From Branchiostoma lanceolatum (lineage: Eukaryota; Chordata; Leptocardii; Amphioxiformes; Branchiostomatidae), in NCBI RefSeq assembly GCF_035083965.1, contig NC_089724.1:5628001-5692000 (forward strand): 64,000 nt of DNA, read 5' to 3'. Of the stretch, positions 1-13,111 are shown piece after piece; positions within the stretch are counted from its first letter, which is position 1; each line of letters begins with the position of its first letter. The position numbers and the translations under genes are program-made. The notes beneath the pieces are model-generated. The model made no database searches, was not told where the DNA came from, and saw only the letters and a program-made list of their open reading frames with translations.

Positions 1-1714
1 CTATGGTACTGCAGCTGGCTGTGTATGTATGTATGTGTGTTTATTTGTGGACAACCTAATTTCAAGATAGTGTGCATTGTCCTGCATGATATTCGGTAGA
101 TAGGAAGGGGTCGGGAAAGGGAAGGTCAAGTTCGATAATGGGCCTCTTATCGGGTAGTTACAGTACTGCAGCGGAGCTTCAAAGTTTGAGGTCAAATTTT
201 CTGCAAGTGCCAAGTTCATGATTTTTTTAGCAGTGAATAGGTCTTGTTCCTTATTGTTCCTTATCCTACTACCAAGTCATGCTCCCCTAGCAAATATTGG
301 GAGAGAACCGTTTACATAACGTTTTCGGACTGCTTGCTCCCTTATTGTTCCTTATCCTACTACCGAGTCATACGTGTACCCTCCTAGCGCGTTTTGGGCT
401 GACATTACAGCTTTATTTACCTATCTATTGAAAAGGATTGACATAACAGGTGACTATCAGCTTTTCAAGAGGTCAACCCGGACCAGACGGTGTAAGGTTT
501 GATCCACTAACGCCGGGACGGACCCCTACTCTTTTCGGTAAGGTTAGGAAAAAGGTCGACAGAAAAACTCAACGATCTTTTCTCCCAATCCGGTATCTGC
601 TTTAGATTCACTGATACAGTTGTCGGGACGGACATCCGTAGGCTGGGTCAAAATGGTTCGAATAGATAGATAACACAGTTAAAGCTAACCCTAATTTACG
701 AAAGTATACCGTCCTGGCTTACGTTAACCCACTGATACAGTTACTGGGGCACATGGTGACATCATCTAATGGACGTCACCGCCCGGCTACACGTCATATC
801 CTAGATCTAGACGTCATATCCTGTTCCCAACGGGTCTAGATCTAGACGTCGACGTCCCACCCTGTCCCTAAAGAGTCTATGACGTCACATCCTGTCCCGA
901 CGGACCTGTGACGTCACATTCTGACCTGACCGGTTGTAACGCACAATGAGGTAAGCAGGGCGAACCGAGACTGACCAGTGGACTGACCTACTTCTTTAGT
1001 AGCCTCCACCAGGCGTATCGATAGTAGAATTCGGCAAAAAAATGATGAGTAAATTGGCCAGTAGTCACGTCCACCGTAAGGTTAACAATGCGCCTGCAAA
1101 TGAAACCCTCTGGTGGCCAAACTTCCCTGGCAAATATTCCCCCTATAGTCGGCGTAGTTAGTTTGGTAGAGACTACTTCTTTAGTCGACACCCTGGCACG
1201 ATGTGTTAATGTCATCGTTTGAACAAATACAAGAGTTAGACGTGCTCAGGAGTACTGGAAAGAAGTCTTCAATCATCTTCAAGTTGATCTAGTTACTAAT
1301 GAAAGTAGTGTTTCACACAAAGCCGTCTTATAAAATGTCCAGTTTCAGAAATAACGCCTTGTGCGACTTACATTACAAATGCCAGAGCGAATATCAGAAC
1401 TTGACAGAAAAAGAAAAGGCACAAAGGATATTTCAGTCAACAATAATTTTACTGCAATGTATGGCATCTACTGGTACATAACTACAGTTTCATAAGTCGA
1501 ATCTATCTTATACAAGAGTGTATAGTATGGGATGTCGGATGAGAATGAGCTTTCACAACCACTGAAAGAATCTCTAACGTCTAGACATTCTTGAGTAAAA
1601 GCTGTTGGTGTGCTGTCACACAATGTGACCAGAAACCGGTTAACCAGCTGCTACAAACTACAAATTGAAACCGGACGTCATAACCGCACTCCCCTGTAAC
1701 AACGAATATATGTA
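1..1714. other. Repeat-rich intergenic region, no gene recognised
   Basis: No coding exon is recognisable on either strand; the short ORFs have no family motif and no convincing splice context. A segment of about 30 bp (CCTTATTGTTCCTTATCC and following bases) occurs at about 250 and again at about 339. About 476-560 resembles the start of the SINE-like repeat seen at 27445 and 41990. An array of degenerate ACGTCA units lies at about 765-935. Confidence 0.6.
765..935. repeat. Degenerate tandem array rich in TGACGTCA-like motifs
   Basis: Imperfect units of roughly 35-45 bp, each carrying ACGTCA(C/T)ATCCTGTCCC or a close variant, are repeated about five times. Several units contain TGACGTCA, the palindromic CREB/ATF-type site, and TCTAGATCTAGACGTC also recurs. 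It may simply be a decayed minisatellite; a regulatory role is inference from the motif alone. Confidence 0.5.
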
Positions 1715-1722
1715 GGTATTGT

Positions 1723-4700
1723 GGCGGAGCTTCCATGTAAGACATCACGAAATCGCCGGCGAATGCACCCGGATACACGGCGACATGCCGACCTGCGTGC
1801 CGATTACCGGCGCTACGAACGTCCCTTGCTCGCACGTAAATGTTGCCCGACTTGTGTGGGTCCACGTCACGAAATCGCCGGCGAATGCACCCAGACACAC
1901 GGCGACATGGCGACCTGCGTGCCGATTACCGGCGCTACGAACGTCCCATGCTCGCACGTAAATGTTTCCCGACTTGTGTGGGTCGACTTCTTCTTCGGGG
2001 AAGACGGAGCTCTCTTCCGCCTAAGTCGAATTTGGCACCCGATGGTAGAGGAGGTCACTATTCTTAAACGAGAGAAGGAATAGGCATCGCTATTCTAAGG
2101 CTTGTGGTATAAGTGGTACATGGTGGTATAGGTGGTTTTCATACTGAGACGAGCGAAGGAATAGGCATCGCTACTCTAAGGCTTGTGGTATAAGTGGTAC
2201 ACGGTGGTATAGGTGGTTTTCATACTGAGACGAGCGAAGGAATAGGCAGCGCTACTCTAAGGCTTGTGGTATAAGTGGTACACGGTGGTATAGGTGGTTT
2301 TCATACTGAGACGATCGAAGGAATAGGCATCGCTACTCTAAGGCTTGTGGTATAAGTGGTACACGGTGGTATAGGTGGTTTTCATACTGAGACGAGCGAA
2401 GGAATAGGCATCGCTACTCTAAGGCTTGTGGTATAAGTGGTACACGGTGGTATAGGTGGTTTTCATACTGAGACGATCGAAGGAATAGGCATCGCTACTC
2501 TAAGGCTTGTGGTATAAGAGGTACACGGTGGTATAGGTGGTTTTCATACTGAGACGAGCGAAGGAATAGGCATCGCTACTCTAAGGCTTGTGGTATAAGT
2601 TGTACACGGTGGTATAGGTGGTTTTCATCATATACCACCGTGTACCACTTATGGCTTGTGGTATAAGTGGTACACGGTGGTATAGGTATTTCATACTTAG
2701 ACGAGTGAAGGAATAGGCAGCGCTACTCTAAGGCTTGTGGTATAAGTGGTACACGGTGGTATAGGTAGTTTTCATACTGAGACGAGCGAAGGAATAGGCA
2801 TCGCTACTCTAAGGCTTGTGGTATAAGTGGTACACGGTGGTATAGGTGGTTTTCATACTGAGACGATCGAAGGAATAGGCATCGCTACTCTAAGGCTTGT
2901 GGTATAAGAGGTACACGGTGGTATAGGTGGTTTTCATACTGAGACGAGCGAAGGAATAGGCATCGCTACTCTAAGGCTTGTGGTATAAGTTGTACACGGT
3001 GGTATAGGTGGTTTTCATCATATACCACCGTGTACCACTTATGGCTTGTGGTATAAGTGGTACACGCTGGTATAGGTATTTCATACTTAGACGAGTGAAG
3101 GAATAGGCAGCGCTACTCTAAGGCTTGTGGTATAAGTGGTACACGGTGGTATAGGTAGTTTTCATACTGAGACGAGCGAAGGAATAGGCATCGCTACTCT
3201 AAGGCTTGTGGTATAAGTGGTACACGGTGGTATAGGTGGTTTTCATACTGAGACGAGCGAAGGAATAGGCAGCGCTACTCTAAGGCTCGTGGTATAAGTG
3301 GTACACGGTGGTATAGGTGGTTTTCATACTGAGACGAGCGAAGGAATAGGCAGCGCTACTCTAAGGCTTGTGGTATAAGTTGTACACGGTGGTATAGGTG
3401 GTTTTCATCATATACCACCGTGTACCACTTATGGCTTGTGGTATAAGTGGTACACGGTGGTATAGGTGTTTCATACTTAGACGAGTGAAGGAATATGCAG
3501 CGCTACTCTAAGGCTTGTGAAATAAGTGGTACACGGTGGTATAGGTGGTTTTCATCATATACCACCGTGTACCACTTATGGCTTGTGGTACAAGTGGTAC
3601 ACGGTGGTATAGGTGTTTCATACTTAGACGAGTGAAGGAATAGGCAGCGCTACTCTAAGGCTTGTGGTATAAGTGGTACACGGTGGTATAGGTGGTTTTC
3701 ATCATATACCACCGTGTACCACTTATACCACAAGCCATAAGTGGTACACGGTGGTTTATGATGAAAACCACCTATACCACCGTGTATCACTTATACCACA
3801 AGCCTTAGAGTAGCGCTGTCTAAGTATGGAACACCTATACCACCGTGTACCACTTATACCACAAGCCATAAGTGGTACACGGTGGTATATGATGAAAACC
3901 ATCTATACCACCGTGTACCACTTATACCACAAGCCTTTAAGTAGTGCTGCCTATTCCTTCGCTCGTCTCAGTATGAAAACCACCTATACCACCGTGTACC
4001 ACTTATACCACAAGCCTTTAAGTAGTGCTGCCTATTCCTTCACTCGTCTAAGTATGAAACACCTATACCACAGAGTAGCGCTGCCTATTCCTTCGCTCGT
4101 CTCAGTATGAAAACCACCTATACCACCGTGTACCACTTATACCACAAGCCTTTAAGTAGTGCTGCCTATTCCTTCACTCGTCTAAGTATGAAACACCTAT
4201 ACCACAGAGTAGCGCTGCCTATTCCTTCGCTCGTCTCAGTATGAAAACCACCTATACCACTGTGTACCACTTATACCACAAGCCTTAGAGTAGCGATGCC
4301 TATTCCTTCGCTCGTCTCAGTATGAAAACCACCTATACCACCGTGTACCACTTATACCACAAGCCTTAGAGTAGCGATGCCTATTCCTTCGATCTTCTCA
4401 GTATGAAAACCACCTATACCACCGTGTACCACTTATACCACAAGCCTTAGAGTAGCGATGCCTATTCCTTCGCTCGTCTCAGTATGAAAACCACCTATAC
4501 CACCGTGTACCACTTATACCACAAGCCTTAGAGTAGCGATGCCTATTCCTTCGCTCGTCTCAGTATGAAAACCACCTATACCACCGTGTACCACTTATAC
4601 CACAAGCCTTAGAGTAGCGCTGCCTATTCCTTCAATTGTCTCAGTATGAAAACCACCTATACCACCGTGTACCACTTATACCACAAGCCTTAGAGTAGCG

Positions 4701-5389
4701 ATGCCTATTCCTTCGCTCGTCTCAGTATGGAAACCACCTATACCACCGTGTACCACTTATACCACAAGCCTTAGAGTAGCGATGCCTATTCCTTCGCTCG
4801 TCTCAGTATGAAAACCACCTATACCACCGTGTACCACTTATACCACAAGCCTTAGAGTAGCGATGCCTATTCCTTCGCTCGTCTCAGTATGAAAACCACC
4901 TATACCACCGTGTACCACTTATACCACAAGCCTTAGAGTAGCGATGCCTATCCCTTCGCTCGTCTCAGTATGAAAACCACCTATACCACCGTGTACCACT
5001 TATACCACAAGCCTTAGAGAAGCGCTGCCTATTCCTTCTCTCGTTTAAGAATAGTGACCTCCTCTACCACCGGGTGCCAAAGTCGACTTAGGCGGAAGAG
5101 AGCTCCGTTTGCCCCGAAGAAGAAGTCGACCCACACATGTCGGGAAACATTTACGTGCGAGCATGGGACGTTCGTAGCGCCGGTAATCGGCACGCAGGTC
5201 GCCATGTCGCCGTGTGTCTGGGTGCATTCGCCGGCGATTTCGTGATGTGGACCCACACAAGTTGGGCAACATTTACGTGCGAGCAAGGGACGTTCGTAAC
5301 GCCGGTAATCGGCACGCAGGTCGGCATGTCGCCGTGTATCCGGGTGCATTCGCCGGCGATTTCGTGATGTCTTACATGGAAGCTCCGCC
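1723..5389. mobile_element. Large fold-back DNA transposon with internal inverted minisatellites
   Basis: The left end begins GGCGGAGCTTCCATGTAAG and the right end is its reverse complement. Both ends are flanked by the same 8 bp, GGTATTGT, at 1715-1722 and 5390-5397, which is a target-site duplication. Each arm starts with about 360 bp of unique inverted sequence, including two copies of a 122 bp unit with the GAAATCGCCGGCGAATGCA core. It then enters an 81 bp minisatellite that runs in one orientation to about 3720 and in the other to about 5040. No transposase is visible, so it is non-autonomous. The 8 bp duplication fits hAT, P or Merlin type superfamilies; the sequence does not decide between them. 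ORFs in the arms mirror each other and are not treated as genes. Confidence 0.85.
2090..5040. repeat. 81 bp minisatellite in two opposed arrays
   Basis: The unit starts GGAATAGGCATCGCTACTCT and ends CATACTGAGACGAGCGAA; successive starts at 2158 and 2239 give a period of 81 bp. Units run forward from about 2090 to 3720 and in reverse complement from about 3740 to 5040. Local switches of orientation occur inside the left array near 2628, 3019, 3409 and 3556, where the segment TATACCACCGTGTACCACTT appears inverted. The higher-order arrangement suggests repeated unequal exchange or template switching within hairpins. Confidence 0.9.
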
Positions 5390-5397
5390 GGTATTGT

Positions 5398-6316
5398 AAT
5401 TTAGATAGGATAGAGAATGAGCAACACTTTGTATTTGAATATAGTTTATGCAATGAAGAGAGAGCTGAGCTTTATAAACAAGCACAATATATGTTTCCCC
5501 ATTTCATACACCTAGGCAACACGGAAAAGTTCTTATTTCTAATGGCTTTAGACAAACCCTTGATTATTAAGCACATCTTTACATATGTTTATACCATTAC
5601 TAAGAAGCGAGAAGGGGCCAAATTAACGTTATTTGTTAGACTAGTGCTAGCTTGCTATATATATATGTATATGAAAACTGTGACTTTTCTGTTGTGACCT
5701 GTACTGAACCCATTGGGTATGTGCGTACAATAAAGGTCTTCATTCGTTCGTTAAAGCCTGCCAGAAAGAAGTGCCCGCATTCAAGAGACAGGACAATACG
5801 AAGTGACAAAAACTTAACTATTGGCACCCACAGTTACAATTGCAAACTGGGCTGAAGATCCAGATTAACATGCCTGTGATTTAGGCTAAAGGTGCCAGCG
5901 ATTTGTCGTCTATTTTGGGCACAGATAAGGATTGAAGGTGTCAAACTAATCACCTGTAAAAAAAGGGTCCGATTACCCTAAACACGCCACTGGGATGAAA
6001 TGTTTTGGAAAGATTTCCGTCACATTGTGGTAGGATCACGTCAAGAAGTGGTCGGACTGGTTACCTGAATGGAGGGAAATTATCGCCCATACGTCACGGA
6101 TTTTACTATGAATGAAAGATTATTTCCGTCAAGTTAAGTTTCGTGACTGGGATCAGTATAAAGATGTTCAAACTACGGCTAAATCTCAGTCTCCTGAAAT
6201 CGGGAAGAAGAAGAGGAAGAAGAAGAAGTGGGACTGGATCGTCTACTACCGCCAATTCCTGACGACTTTTGCCTGAGAGTTTGTAAGCGTTTTGTACCGT
6301 ATAGTATTGACTAGAG
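5398..6316. other. Intergenic region between fold-back element and LPMO-like gene
   Basis: No exon or known repeat was recognised. It presumably carries the promoter and 5' UTR of the gene starting at 6317; no clear TATA box or initiator was identified. Confidence 0.4.
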
Positions 6317-9126
6317 ATGAAGCTATCTAGAAGCACTTTTCTGAGCGGGTTGGTCTCGCTGCTGCCGGTTCTGGTGGCCGGGCACTCCTGGGTCGCCTGC
6401 ACGGACTACACGGAGATGAACGGCGCGGACTGGGACGCCGGGAAGTGCCGGGCCTTCCCTCGGTCCGCCCACGAGTTGGTGCCGAAGAACGTTCCGTTCG
6501 GCACCGATAAGGGGTACAACTTCCACGGGAAGGAAGACCAGCCGTGCCGCACGACTAGGAACGACGCCGGAGCGTACACGGCGGAGCACCCGATGGCGGT
6601 GTACTACCCCGGGCAGAAGGTCGTCTTCACACACCCTACCAAGGTAAGACTAGTACTGCGGCTTGTTATCATGGTCTGCCTTTTGGATACTTTGTCCTTA
6701 ACTATAAGGCTGTGGCCTGTTATGGTCTGCCTATTGGTTACCTCGTCAGACGATGCACTGGTTTTCTCGGCTGCCCTAGTTCTAATTCGCCGCCTACTTC
6801 GATCGCCTGCTTACCTCGACATAGCTTGTTTTCAGCTAGTCCGACTTAGCATTAGGGCCAGAGTAAGATTGACTGCAAAAAATATAATACACGGTTTGCA
6901 TTTAGCTACGGTCTACCGGTACCCGACCATCTAAGATTTTGTGAGCCTGTCAAACTTGCAAGAAGACCGGCGATTATAGCTTTGATTTTATTCTTAATGT
7001 GTCTTTCGTTAGCTATCCCATAGATTGCGTTCTCCGACGCCTGACAACTATACTAACCACGTTATTATTTTCCCGTGACAGAACCACGTCGCCGATCCCG
7101 GCTGCACCAACAACAACATCCCCGACAACGGCAACCAGATCTTCGTCGGCCCGAAGGATGCCGACGCCGACCCGAAGTTTTCCGAGTTCGATCTGCTGGA
7201 GGACCTCGGCGTTTCTCCGACGGGGAACCAACCCGAGTCGGTCATGACGTCATACCCCAAGCCGGGCTACCAGAACGCGCCCAAGTTTTGTGAGAACACG
7301 GACAAAGCTCTGGCCACGGGCAACTTCACACTACCGACCGACATGCAACCAGGTAACTACAGCAAACATTTGCTATGTCAACGGGATATGTGGGATTGGT
7401 ATAGCTTGTCACAAGACACGTAATGATTTCACCAAATCTCTCGTAACTCTAATGTTGAAGCTTGTTTGGCCAAAGACAAAATAATTTATCTACGCAACAA
7501 AATGTTTACAAATGCAAGGCAAATATATGGAATATCATTTCTGTACGTCTGTTTTTTTCACCTCTTACATTTCCTTAATGATAAACGCATCAAAACTTTT
7601 GTTGCTTTTCCTCCGCCTGAAATTGATATCAAAACTCTCGTTTTCGTAATGATCTTCTAAAATGTTTGATTTACGATTTATTTACTTATGTCCTCTCTTT
7701 TTGGGTTCTCAGGCCGCTACACGTTCCTGTGGGCCTGGAGCTTCAACGGTCCCGAGGACACGTACACCAGTTGCTGGGAGGCGGACGTCGTGGCCTCGCA
7801 GACCGAGCGGGATTCCCGCCTGCAACAGCGCGGACAGGTCAGCGGCGACGCCTGCGACTTCAACACGAACTGCAACGGCGGGAACTCCGGCGGCGGCAAC
7901 GGCGAATCCGGTGGTGGGTCCAGTGGAGAATCCGGAACCGGAGAGGAATCCGGAAATTCCGGAGAAGAGACGGAGGGTTGTGAGAACTGCCTAGAGTTCG
8001 TCTACAAAACCCTGAAGACTAACGTGGCGATCGGAGAAATCAGCATCTCCGAAGACTTCCCGCCACCGCGGGCCGACCCGGACCATCCCGGGCAAGTGGA
8101 CGTCAAGTTCCCGTTCCCAGTCAACAATGCTGTGGTGAGTTGAGTTTTGAAACTGACAGAAACATATTTATCAAGGGCTTGTTCACTTTGTCACATGTGT
8201 CTCTTTCCTAAATTATCACAAGGACACTTTTGTAAATGTAAGGAAATAGCGTTCACATTTTTGATAAAGATATCAATGTTTGAAATCAAAACTTTTGTAA
8301 ATCATGATAGGATTGGGACGCTTTTGTGAAGGAGATAGCGTTCAGATTAAAAAAAAAAGATATTACTAGTAATCTTTGAAATCAATACGGTTTTGAAACT
8401 GACAGAAACTTAATGATTAAGGGTTTGTTGCATGTGTCTCTTTCGTAAATCATGATAGGATCAGATGGCCCATCCGATCCGGCCAGGGACATTTCTGCTG
8501 AAGAAATAAAGTTCACATTTAAAAAAACATATCAATGTTTTTGATTAAAACTATCTACACATTAGCACTTGAAAGATCACAATGGTTCTCAAACTTAACA
8601 ACTTTTGTCTCTCCAACAGTTTAAGATCGGCAGGAGCACGATCGTCCCCTCCACCCAGACGACCGACGGCGTGTTCGTCCTGAGCGAAGAGGACCTGGCC
8701 CCGCTGGCGGGAAGCACGCTCACGGTCACCGTCAGGTTCAACCGGGGCGCCGGGCCGGACTGCTTCAGCCAGGCGGGGAGGGTGCGCATCGAGCACGTCG
8801 GCTACGTCGCCCAGACCACGCTGGATATCTTCTACGAGCAAGAGTGGAACGGCGGCGGGATGGGGCGCATCGTTCTCCCGGAGAGCCGTCGGACCCTGCC
8901 CGGGGACTGGTGGGTAGAGGTCCTGTTCCCCTGCCCGGATCTCACCTTCCAGGTGTGGTACGGCAACGACCAATCAACGGGCGAGCAGAAGTCAGCTGGT
9001 CAGTACGTCATCAGGCAGCCCGAGTGGGAGACGCAGAACACCGACCATATTGGATTCACTGTGCAGAACAGCGCATGCGCCGAACTAGATGAGGTTGTAG
9101 CGCACTTGGTAACTGCCCCCAAATAA
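6317..9126 (+). CDS. Secreted LPMO-like copper protein (putative)
   Basis: Four exons, 6317-6643, 7082-7352, 7713-8134 and 8620-9126, join in phase to 508 aa; all three introns are GT-AG. Residues 1-22 are a signal peptide, and predicted cleavage leaves His23 as the mature N-terminus (HSWVACTDY). An N-terminal histidine is the hallmark of the copper histidine brace of lytic polysaccharide monooxygenases. H91, H106 and H111 (KNHVADPGC, across the first splice junction) are candidates for the second ligand, H111 being the most LPMO-like. The domain ends in GRYTFLWAWSFNGPEDTY then SCWEADV, typical of the last strands of LPMOs. A Gly/Ser/Glu linker (about 254-288) leads to a second, unrecognised domain (about 290-508) that could bind carbohydrate. 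If active, it would oxidise extracellular polysaccharide. The family assignment is inference and it matches none of the named AA families I know closely. Introns argue against bacterial contamination. Confidence 0.75.
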
Positions 9127-9638
9127 TGTGTTGCCATGACGATATTTACAAATTTCACACGATATAAACGTCGATCAGTTTGGATATAACCTAAATGAAA
9201 TGTACAAATGGTATTATTTTCAATTTGTACCTACACATGTATGTCCACATGCTTTGGCAACGTTTCACAAATTCTCGGAAGATGCAGCTAGATTTGTTCA
9301 ATGCGTTAGGTGCTAAAGGACTAAGTCTTGTTTTTACTGTTTTTGATATGATTGCATAGTTGCAATATAGTTGAGTCACTGGTAGGGATATTCTCATTAA
9401 ACATTTTTAGAAGTATATAGTATTACGTATAAACATGTAACCTCGCATGTACATGTAACTATGCTGGCCATTGTTAGAGGTTTTCTTTTGTATAAACCAG
9501 TTTAGAGCTTATAAATTCAAGATAAAATTTGTCATGGGAAAAACCAATGTTATGATATAGTTGTAATGTTGATATTATGGTTGTGCATTGTTACCATAAT
9601 GATTGCCCTGTGAAGACATTGTCAATGTTAGATTGGTA

Positions 9639-9644
9639 AATAAA
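9639..9644 (+). promoter_or_regulatory. Poly(A) signal of LPMO-like gene
   Basis: AATAAA lies about 510 nt after the stop codon in AT-rich 3' sequence. No closer canonical hexamer was noted. Confidence 0.45.
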
Positions 9645-9739
9645 CTACTCATTATACAATTATCTGTCAAGTTGTCTTTGTAAAATATGAGGTAGATATA
9701 GGGAAGAGAGGGCAGAGCATTGTGATTTATGTAAAAAAT

Positions 9740-12700
9740 TTCAGCACTCATTAGCAAATACAACAAGACCTACCCACCTACCAAATATCAAGACAATCCA
9801 TCCAAGCCTTCTTGAGTTATGCTGGTCAATTACACACACAGACACACACATACAAACGCTACCCTCTGCATAACGTTCTCGGCAAAGGTAAAAATGTCCC
9901 AACACACTTTGTTAGATTGAACCTCACACCGCTTACACTTCAAGATGAAATTAGAGCAGTCCAAAAAAGTTGAAATGGCAAAACATGCCTTTTGGAAAAA
10001 AAGGCATACAGGTACCAAAAACAAGCAGACCATGCAAACCCCCGCTTTGAAACTTAAGGTATCTTGCGGAGTTACGAGCCAATAGCAGGTATCCTGACTT
10101 CTCACTCTAACTGGTCTAAGAAACAAGTTGTTTGGTTGGACAGGCCTGCATAATGCTTGCTTCCTGTCAAATCCCCTGGCCTGTAGGTTTCAAAGTGTAT
10201 ACTGGAAAATACATTTGCTTTTGCAGTGGTTTTGTTTTCCACTTGTATGAAGAAACAACTTTGAAGTACAGTATAATTAGAAAACACATAGTACAATTGT
10301 TATGATTTTAGGGTCAGAGGTCAGGTCACCGAAAAAAATGTAAAAATAAAAGCACTGCAAACATTTCATGATTTACAGTATTTCAAAGAGCAGAAAAAAT
10401 TATCGTCACAATCGAATGAATCCAAATAAGGAACTGATTTGCATAATTTGCATAATTAACACAAAAATGGCAAAACCCCTTAGTCCTAAATGATGGGAAA
10501 TTCATACTTGTGACATGTGTAAGTTAGTTGAAGGTGAACATTACCATGCATAGATTATGTTAATGTGCAAATCGTTTGCATAATATTCACAAAGGCAAAA
10601 AATATTTCATGGAGGAATGAGGTCGCCAAACTTTTAGTTTTGTATGTTTTTTTCATACGGTAGTCTGTATGTCCGTATGTATTTTTCATTCTGAACCATT
10701 AGGCTAAATGGTATCACAATCAATACAATCACATTGGAATAATTTCAATTCTTTATTCTTTATTTCCCAAACAATCAAAAGAATCGAGACAATAAGCACA
10801 CCAAATCAACCTGAAAACATACATTATGGTACACAAAGTACAATAAACAATTTATTAATACCTTACCAGTTACCAAGCAGCACTTAAGTATCATAAACTG
10901 TTGCATCATTCATATAATACTTGGTACTTCTTGTATTACCAAAAAGATTTTATGAAAATTACTCTTAACAGAAACGTCAGACTAAAACATTTAATTCAAC
11001 TTCTTAATATAACAATTTAGCCCATTTAGCTCTTGAATTTGAAAGTTTGATAACTTTTGGGTACAGTAATTTTCCTGATTTTGTCAGACTCAGAGCAGTT
11101 CAATAATATGACAATAGTAGAATGTGCACCAGTATATTTTCCCTCAGTAGCACAAGAATCCTCACCGATACTTATGAGTGCCAATGTAATGACAATCTTA
11201 CTGTATCTGGATAAAATGTCCAGCTGTATTTATGTACAAAAGTAAGAGTAACTCTTTGAGTAACTTCGTTTACCAGTTTTGGCCTCTCAGCTTTGCTTTT
11301 GTCACAAAGCTAATCAGACAGCACTGGTAAGCAAAGATACATATTAAGTACTTATCAAGACATCTACACGTACTGTACTTGCTTTGTAGTGGAACAATGT
11401 AACATACTAAGAACCTTCCAGACTTTTCATCCCATCTACAAATGTCTCTTGTAAGTCTCCATTTTATTTCTACCTTTTGTTACTTTGTCATTTTTCTTTT
11501 CCATTGACATAAAAAAGAGATGTTGGGATTTTTGCCTGCTACAAAAAGAAAACGCATTGTTAACAGATCACTCTTTTTTTTACACCGTAAAAAGCGTAGA
11601 CGGCAAGACATGGGGCGGACATTTACATGACAATGTAAATGATAAATAAATGTGGTACTATAACATACAGCCAAGTTAAATACATGTTGTGCAGCTTGCT
11701 GGAGAGAACGTGTATACCATTTACACTGGCATAGGAAGCCTTGCGTATGTACATAATGCGTGCAGTAACTTAGCAATCACCCCACCTACATGTATACGAA
11801 ATTCTATGTCCTGGTCTAGAACCTAACTGTAACAATGAACACGTTCACTAGGCTATTGAAAGGCAACCAAAGCAATATTAGGGACAAAAAAATTGACACT
11901 GTCTAGCACATTTATGTAATAACTTCATACTTTGAGCATTTTAAAACTGCGCAAAAACATGCCAAACAATGATCTCCTTAGTTTTGCGAGCCTACCAAAA
12001 CCCTGCATGGCGACGTTTTTCACTGAGTTCTCACATTACAACGAAGTCGTATTTTTACATCATGGACGTTGCTCTACATTGTGATAGTGTTGTTTGAACT
12101 AATCACAATGTATAGAAATGACTAAATATATTGACTTTCATTGGGCCCTTATAATGCTTGGGTTGCCTTTAATGTTATTCAGAAACAGTGACAGCTCTCC
12201 GGTGTCAAAGAAAGGTGGACATTTGGTTGGGAACAACATCTTCAAGGCAAGGACATATTATGCAGAGGCTCAAGAATAGAACAATAATTAAGGGTTAATG
12301 ACCCGCCCCCAGGTGTATATGGTGTCATAACGCCTGGTCATGTGCTATAACCACCGAATAAAACCACCGAGTGAGCGAAGGAAGAGGCGGGTCATTAACG
12401 TTATTATCATATAGCTTATCCAAACTGACCCATATAAGAGTAGACAATTCCTGTATGACGCATAGATCCCTTATACTATTAAGAATGCATTTCAGAATTT
12501 ACATTTGTCCTTTTCGAACAGAAGATGATAGATTTCATTTTGAAAACCAACATTTCTAAAGATAATATTTAATAACATCGCAATATTGGCATGTCAAATC
12601 TTTTTCAAATCTAGTATCTATTATCATCATTCCTCCCTGCTGAGTGTCCTGACAATGCAGTGGGCGGCTCCACTTACAGTTCCGGCCGATTTGACTTGTA

Positions 12701-13111
12701 TTGAAATGGTTTATTCTATTTTGTCATTATGCTTACAAAAGATTTGATTTATTCTAAGATAGTTAACATTTTGGGGAACAAAAACATTATACAAATGTTA
12801 ACAATAAGATGACCTCCCCCCCTATAATGGGAGGAATGATGATCACGGGTGTGTTATCCTCTACAGAATGGGAGGAATGATGATCATGGGTGTGTTGTGG
12901 CGATTAACACATGGGCAATGGAGGCTTCTGATTGGTCGACGCCATCTGGCTATGTGATAATAAATGTTATACATATCTCAGCACTACAATTGAAAGACTT
13001 GCTTCCGACACAAACCTATACATATCCCTGTACTGTTTATTACTGTACAGGAAAACGGCAATAATGATCGAAACTTGTGTCTGCGTCGTAGAACTCAGAA
13101 GAAGGCGGTCG
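9740..13111. other. Intergenic region between two convergent genes
   Basis: This holds the 3' flanks of the LPMO-like gene (+) and GMPS (-). Transposon-like sequence lies at about 9740-9900, and 10741-10800 resembles the AATTGAAAT-type LINE 3' end in minus orientation. A small TIR element lies at about 12294-12399. No coding sequence was recognised; the GMPS 3' UTR must occupy part of the region next to 13112. Confidence 0.5.
12294..12399. mobile_element. Small MITE with 14 bp TIRs
   Basis: GTTAATGACCCGCC at the left is matched by GGCGGGTCATTAAC at the right, about 106 bp apart outer edge to outer edge. There is no coding capacity. The target duplication was not resolved. Confidence 0.6.

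Noticed and set aside
1721-2083. Arg/Cys-rich ORFs here and mirrored ORFs at 5029-5349
   Set aside because: They are the two inverted arms of the fold-back element; the same protein appears in mirror image and in several frames, with no known domain.
3826-4110. 94 aa repetitive ORF
   Set aside because: Translation of the 81 bp minisatellite.
2090-5040. CRISPR-like array
   Set aside because: Units are contiguous 81 bp repeats without unique spacers, in a eukaryotic context.
6317-6934. Single-exon 205 aa protein
   Set aside because: The frame runs past a clear GTAAGA donor at 6644 and loses LPMO-like character; the spliced model is complete and in phase.
6317-9126. Bacterial contamination or recent bacterial transfer
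   Set aside because: Three GT-AG introns and a eukaryotic signal peptide argue for a resident animal gene.
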